Source: UBA10110 sp964354145
GTDB taxonomy: Bacteria; Patescibacteriota; Kazan-3B-28; UBA10110
Reading direction: 5' to 3'
NCBI GenBank assembly: GCA_964354145.1
Contig: CAYGXX010000016.1
Span: 1-15,081, forward strand
Length of the DNA: 15,081 nucleotides
The position numbers and the translations under genes are program-made. A model generated the notes under the pieces. The model did no database searches. It was not told the DNA's origin and saw only the letters and a program-made list of their open reading frames with translations. This document shows, piece by piece, positions 12,438 through 15,081 of this stretch. Every line of letters starts with the position of its first letter. The first letter of the stretch is position 1.

Positions 12438-13130
12438 TTATTTTTCATGATGAATTTTTCTGTCAGAAACTATGGCGCCATCCTTAACCAAAATGATGCG
12501 ATCAGCATGCTCCGCCACATCCTGTTCGTGAGTGATTAAAATGATAGTACATTTCTGATCGATGTTTAGCTTTTTAAAAGTTTGCAAAACAATTTCCCCG
12601 GTTTTAGAATCCAAATTACCGGTGGGTTCATCGGCTAAAATTAATGTTGGTTGATTAACTAGAGCCCTGGCAATTGCCACTCGCTGAATTTCTCCCCCAG
12701 ATAATTGATTAGATAAATTATTAAATCTCTCCTCGCTAAGGCCAGCGGCTTTTAATGCTTCTTCAGCTTGTTGGGTTCTTTTTTGCGCATCCACTTCAGC
12801 GTAAATTAATGGCAACATTACATTGCGCAACACTGTCGACCGCGGCAGTAAATTAAATGATTGGAAAACAAACCCAATTTTGTTCTTGCGAATATCTGCT
12901 AATTCATCATCACTTAATTGCGCCATATCTTGACCGCCTAAAAAATATGTACCAGAAGTTGGAACATCCAAAGCTCCTAGAATATGCATCAAGGTAGATT
13001 TACCGGAACCAGAAGGTCCCATAATAGCTACAAATTCACCATCGTTGATAGTAAAACTGAGTCCTTTCAGCGCTTGAAATTTAACCTCTCCGGTTTGATA
13101 TTCTTTAACGATATCTTTTACTTCAATCAT
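12438..13130 (-). CDS. MacB/LolD-type ABC transporter ATPase
   Basis: 230 residues. Intact motifs: Walker A GPSGSGKS (38-45), Q-loop Q90, signature LSGGEIQR (143-150, Glu instead of the common Gln), Walker B LILADEP (163-169), switch H201. It belongs to the LolD/MacB/FtsE class that pairs with FtsX-type permeases. It begins 4 bases after the adaptor stop, so the three genes form one unit. The GGGAGG ribosome site lies inside the adaptor's 3' end, further than ideal from the start. Confidence 0.95.
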   Translation of the reverse strand: MIEVKDIVKEYQTGEVKFQALKGLSFTINDGEFVAIMGPSGSGKSTLMHILGALDVPTSGTYFLGGQDMAQLSDDELADIRKNKIGFVFQSFNLLPRSTVLRNVMLPLIYAEVDAQKRTQQAEEALKAAGLSEERFNNLSNQLSGGEIQRVAIARALVNQPTLILADEPTGNLDSKTGEIVLQTFKKLNIDQKCTIILITHEQDVAEHADRIILVKDGAIVSDRKIHHEK

Positions 13131-13134
13131 AGAT

Positions 13135-14934
13135 TTATCTTGGTACTCCTCCCATCATCATGCCACTGCCGCGTGTGGCTCCTCCTCCCAATAAACTAGA
13201 TGTCGATTGGCTGTTGGATGTCGTTTTAGATTTACTAGATGTTACTGTGCGCACAATTATCTGATCTCCTTCGTTTAGCCCAGAAATTATTTCTGTGGCA
13301 GTATCATCAGATATGCCAACTACTACAGTTTGTTGGCGCAAAGCGCCAGTTGACGGAACGCTTGTCCCTGCTTGCACCTGATCGGAAGATAATTGCTGAT
13401 TCAGCATTTCCACATAACTGACATTACCTTGATTCTTCACCGCACTGCTGGAAATTGTTAGCACATCCTGTTTAATATCAGTAATAATAGTGGCGCTGAC
13501 ACTCATACCCGGTTTGACTCGATCATCCTGAGTATCAAATGCAACCGTGACACTATAAGTAACTACCCCTTGGCTAACCGTGCCTATCCCATCCATAGCC
13601 GCTACCACACCCGTGATACTAAGACCTTCTATAGCATCAAAGGTTAGGGTGGCTTTATTGCCCAACGTGACTTTGGCAATATCCACTTCATTCAGCGGTA
13701 TGTCTACTAAATTTTGTTTGGTGATAACTGTGGCTACTGCCGTACCCGACCCCACCGAATCACCTTTTTGGACATCTAATATCGCCACTACCCCGTCAAA
13801 AGGAGCCTTTACGGAATAATCAGCCCAAGCTCTTTGAGCATTATAAAGAGCGTTTTGCCGCTGCGTAACTGACAATTGAGCCGACTCTATATCTAAATCA
13901 CTACCCCCATCTTCCAATTCTTCTAAAGCTGCAGTTTTCTCTGCAAGAGTATATTTACTATTAGCAATTGAGTTTTTGATACTTAATAAACTTGATAGAT
14001 TACTATTAACCTGACCAATGTAGGTGGCGGCACTGGACTGGTGAGTGGCTAATTGGGCAAGTTGAATACCACTGTTGTCGGTAATAGCATCTTTAGTTGC
14101 TCCAAGTAAATTGCTCGTATTTTTTAGCGCTTCCGCGATCGACTTGGTAGTTTCATAAGTTTCAATTAATAATCTTCCCACCGCATCTGTATTAGCATAT
14201 CTGCTAGTAGTTTTGTAATCTATAAAATTTTTGTCATAAGCGGTTTTGGCAGTTTGATAAGTACTCTCCGCACTGTCTTGATAAATTAAGGCAACACTAT
14301 CACCACCGCCATAGCCCTTGATTATATCGGCATAGTAATACATATTATCCCGCGTAGCATAATCGTCACCATGTAAAATATCGTCTAGGCCAGACATGAC
14401 AGATGGTAATTGCAGAAAGGCATTGGAAACTGCTGACAGGGTATCATCATAGGCTTTAGTTAGCGCATCCTCGGCTTGCTGTTTGGCTTGCTGGGTTTGT
14501 AACAAAGTTAACGGACTAGATTTTTTGAGTTTTTCGAGAGAAATTTGGGCATTCCGTAAACTGATCCTGGCCTCGCTAACCGCCTGTGCAGCATCCCGAG
14601 CATCTATCTGAATCAATAATTGACCCGATTTAACGGCTTGTCCTTCTTTGACATTCACTAAAACCACATCCCCAGAGGCTTTAGGTTTAATATCTATTTG
14701 ATGGGATGCTGATACCTGACCACTACCAGTTACTGTCGCCATAATAGTCCCTTTGGTGACAGCTGCCACCACATAACTAATAGTTTTATTGGCATTAAGA
14801 GCAAACTGCCAGCCAAAACCCAACGAAATTGCTAAAACAACTATGATAACCGAACTCAATATTTTATGTGCCAAAATATAGGTCTTAACCTGACCGATGG
14901 TTTCACGAGAAATAGGGAATTTTACAAATTTCAT
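13135..14934 (-). CDS. HlyD/MacA-family membrane fusion protein with long hairpin
   Basis: 599 residues. Membrane helix about 25-44; first half of the lipoyl-like sandwich 72-111 (GDVVLVNVKEGQAVKSGQLL); helical section 112-370; second half 371-405 (ADYSVKAPFDGVVAILDVQKG); beta-barrel part; tail rich in Ser, Thr, Gly, Met (GSGMMMGGVPR). In E. coli MacA the helical section is much shorter; here about 260 residues include a non-coil, Tyr-rich middle (about 180-260), which may replace the missing outer-membrane partner. The protein is expected to clamp the permease and carry substrate outward. It is the first gene of the operon. No Shine-Dalgarno stands at the usual distance; AGAGGAG lies about 30 bases before the ATG, in a hairpin. 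Confidence 0.88.
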   Translation of the reverse strand: MKFVKFPISRETIGQVKTYILAHKILSSVIIVVLAISLGFGWQFALNANKTISYVVAAVTKGTIMATVTGSGQVSASHQIDIKPKASGDVVLVNVKEGQAVKSGQLLIQIDARDAAQAVSEARISLRNAQISLEKLKKSSPLTLLQTQQAKQQAEDALTKAYDDTLSAVSNAFLQLPSVMSGLDDILHGDDYATRDNMYYYADIIKGYGGGDSVALIYQDSAESTYQTAKTAYDKNFIDYKTTSRYANTDAVGRLLIETYETTKSIAEALKNTSNLLGATKDAITDNSGIQLAQLATHQSSAATYIGQVNSNLSSLLSIKNSIANSKYTLAEKTAALEELEDGGSDLDIESAQLSVTQRQNALYNAQRAWADYSVKAPFDGVVAILDVQKGDSVGSGTAVATVITKQNLVDIPLNEVDIAKVTLGNKATLTFDAIEGLSITGVVAAMDGIGTVSQGVVTYSVTVAFDTQDDRVKPGMSVSATIITDIKQDVLTISSSAVKNQGNVSYVEMLNQQLSSDQVQAGTSVPSTGALRQQTVVVGISDDTATEIISGLNEGDQIIVRTVTSSKSKTTSNSQSTSSLLGGGATRGSGMMMGGVPR

Positions 14935-14940
14935 AAATTT

Positions 14941-14963
14941 AAAAAAGAGATTAATAAAATCTC
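14941..14963 (-). terminator. Terminator-like hairpin in the export-operon leader
   Basis: Minus strand GAGATT-TTATT-AATCTC, 6-bp stem and 5-base loop, directly followed by six T, ending only 6 bases before the ATG at 14934. The stem arm overlaps the AGAGGAG tract. It could end an upstream transcript or attenuate the operon. Confidence 0.45.
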
Positions 14964-14982
14964 CTCTAGTATGATTTGTATT

Positions 14983-14999
14983 CCTGAGAAAAACCTGAA
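14983..14999. promoter_or_regulatory. Predicted response-regulator operator at the export operon
   Basis: CCTGAGAAAAACCTGAA has two CCTGA half-sites 11 bp apart and matches the site at 10584-10600 in 14 of 17 bases. It lies 49 bases before the adaptor ATG, upstream of a possible CATACT -10 box (minus strand). Inference: the two-component system controls the pump. Confidence 0.6.
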
Positions 15000-15031
15000 G
15001 TTAAGGCCTATGATAATGATAGAAATGCCTA

Positions 15032-15075
15032 GCCAACCTGGGGGCTGTGGGTCACTTGACCACACAGCGATTGGC
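15032..15075. other. Compound stem-loop at the right edge
   Basis: Outer arms GCCAA / TTGGC enclose an inner hairpin CTGTGGGTC-ACTT-GACC-A-CACAG (9 pairs with one bulged A). A possible extension (GCCT / AGG-GGC) runs to the window end, so the full element may be larger. Could be part of a structured RNA or a repeat; not a tRNA as far as I can see. Confidence 0.45.
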
Positions 15076-15081
15076 AGGGGC

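Noticed and set aside
15032..15075. tRNA or tRNA-like gene at the right edge
   Set aside because: No T-loop GTTCGA-type motif or acceptor/anticodon layout.
14933..15080. A minus-strand reading frame open from the window edge to TGA at about 14933
   Set aside because: Its translation is AT-driven low-complexity (Ile/Leu runs) and spans the operator and hairpin; no protein-like pattern.
1..15081. CRISPR array, insertion sequence or integrase
   Set aside because: No regularly spaced repeats, transposase motifs or terminal inverted repeats were seen.

Overview
The window looks like a chromosomal stretch from a small-genome, Gram-positive-type (single-membrane) bacterium, most plausibly a Candidate Phyla Radiation / Patescibacteria lineage. 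This is inferred from gene style only: many short unknown membrane proteins, stripped-down versions of familiar enzymes, a free-standing LigD-type phosphoesterase, a DUF5666-like protein, and MacB-type export genes with no outer-membrane partner. The standard stop codons fit the genetic code used. No gene-free stretch exceeds 300 bases. Almost everything lies on the minus strand.

Left third (1-4400). A partial DnaQ-exonuclease/DinG-helicase-like gene runs off the left edge; its nuclease motifs are intact but the helicase ATP-binding loop is absent. Upstream of it lie cdaR (YbbR repeats) and cdaA (membrane diadenylate cyclase family), a tight pair in which the cyclase has lost both signature motifs.

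Middle (4400-8850). Three small membrane-protein genes (51, 169 and 84 residues), with clear Shine-Dalgarno sites, terminators and one near-consensus promoter, precede the only plus-strand gene: a 595-residue GHMP-kinase-like protein. It lacks the usual catalytic residues and ends in a domain that reads like a winged helix. Its promoter is near consensus and sits behind phased A-tracts. Next come a possible 34-residue membrane peptide, a cupin, a LigD-type 3'-phosphoesterase, and a compact transcription unit (promoter, Shine-Dalgarno, 17-codon ORF, closed multi-stem fold, terminator) that may be a structured small RNA.

Right third (8850-15081). A histidine kinase and OmpR-type response regulator overlap by 11 bases. 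Upstream is an export operon: HlyD/MacA-like adaptor, MacB-type ATPase, MacB/FtsX-type permease, DUF5666-like membrane-anchored protein. The regulator promoter and the export-operon promoter share an 11-bp-period direct repeat (CCTGAGAA-A/T-AA-C/G-CTGA), so the two-component system probably controls both itself and the pump.

Most notable: three conserved-looking proteins in the left half (DinG-like, CdaA-like, GHMP-like) keep their folds and intact frames but lack key catalytic motifs; the 8.64-8.80 kb unit has wobble pairs that favour a minus-strand structured RNA; and the two-component system has a readable operator at two promoters.
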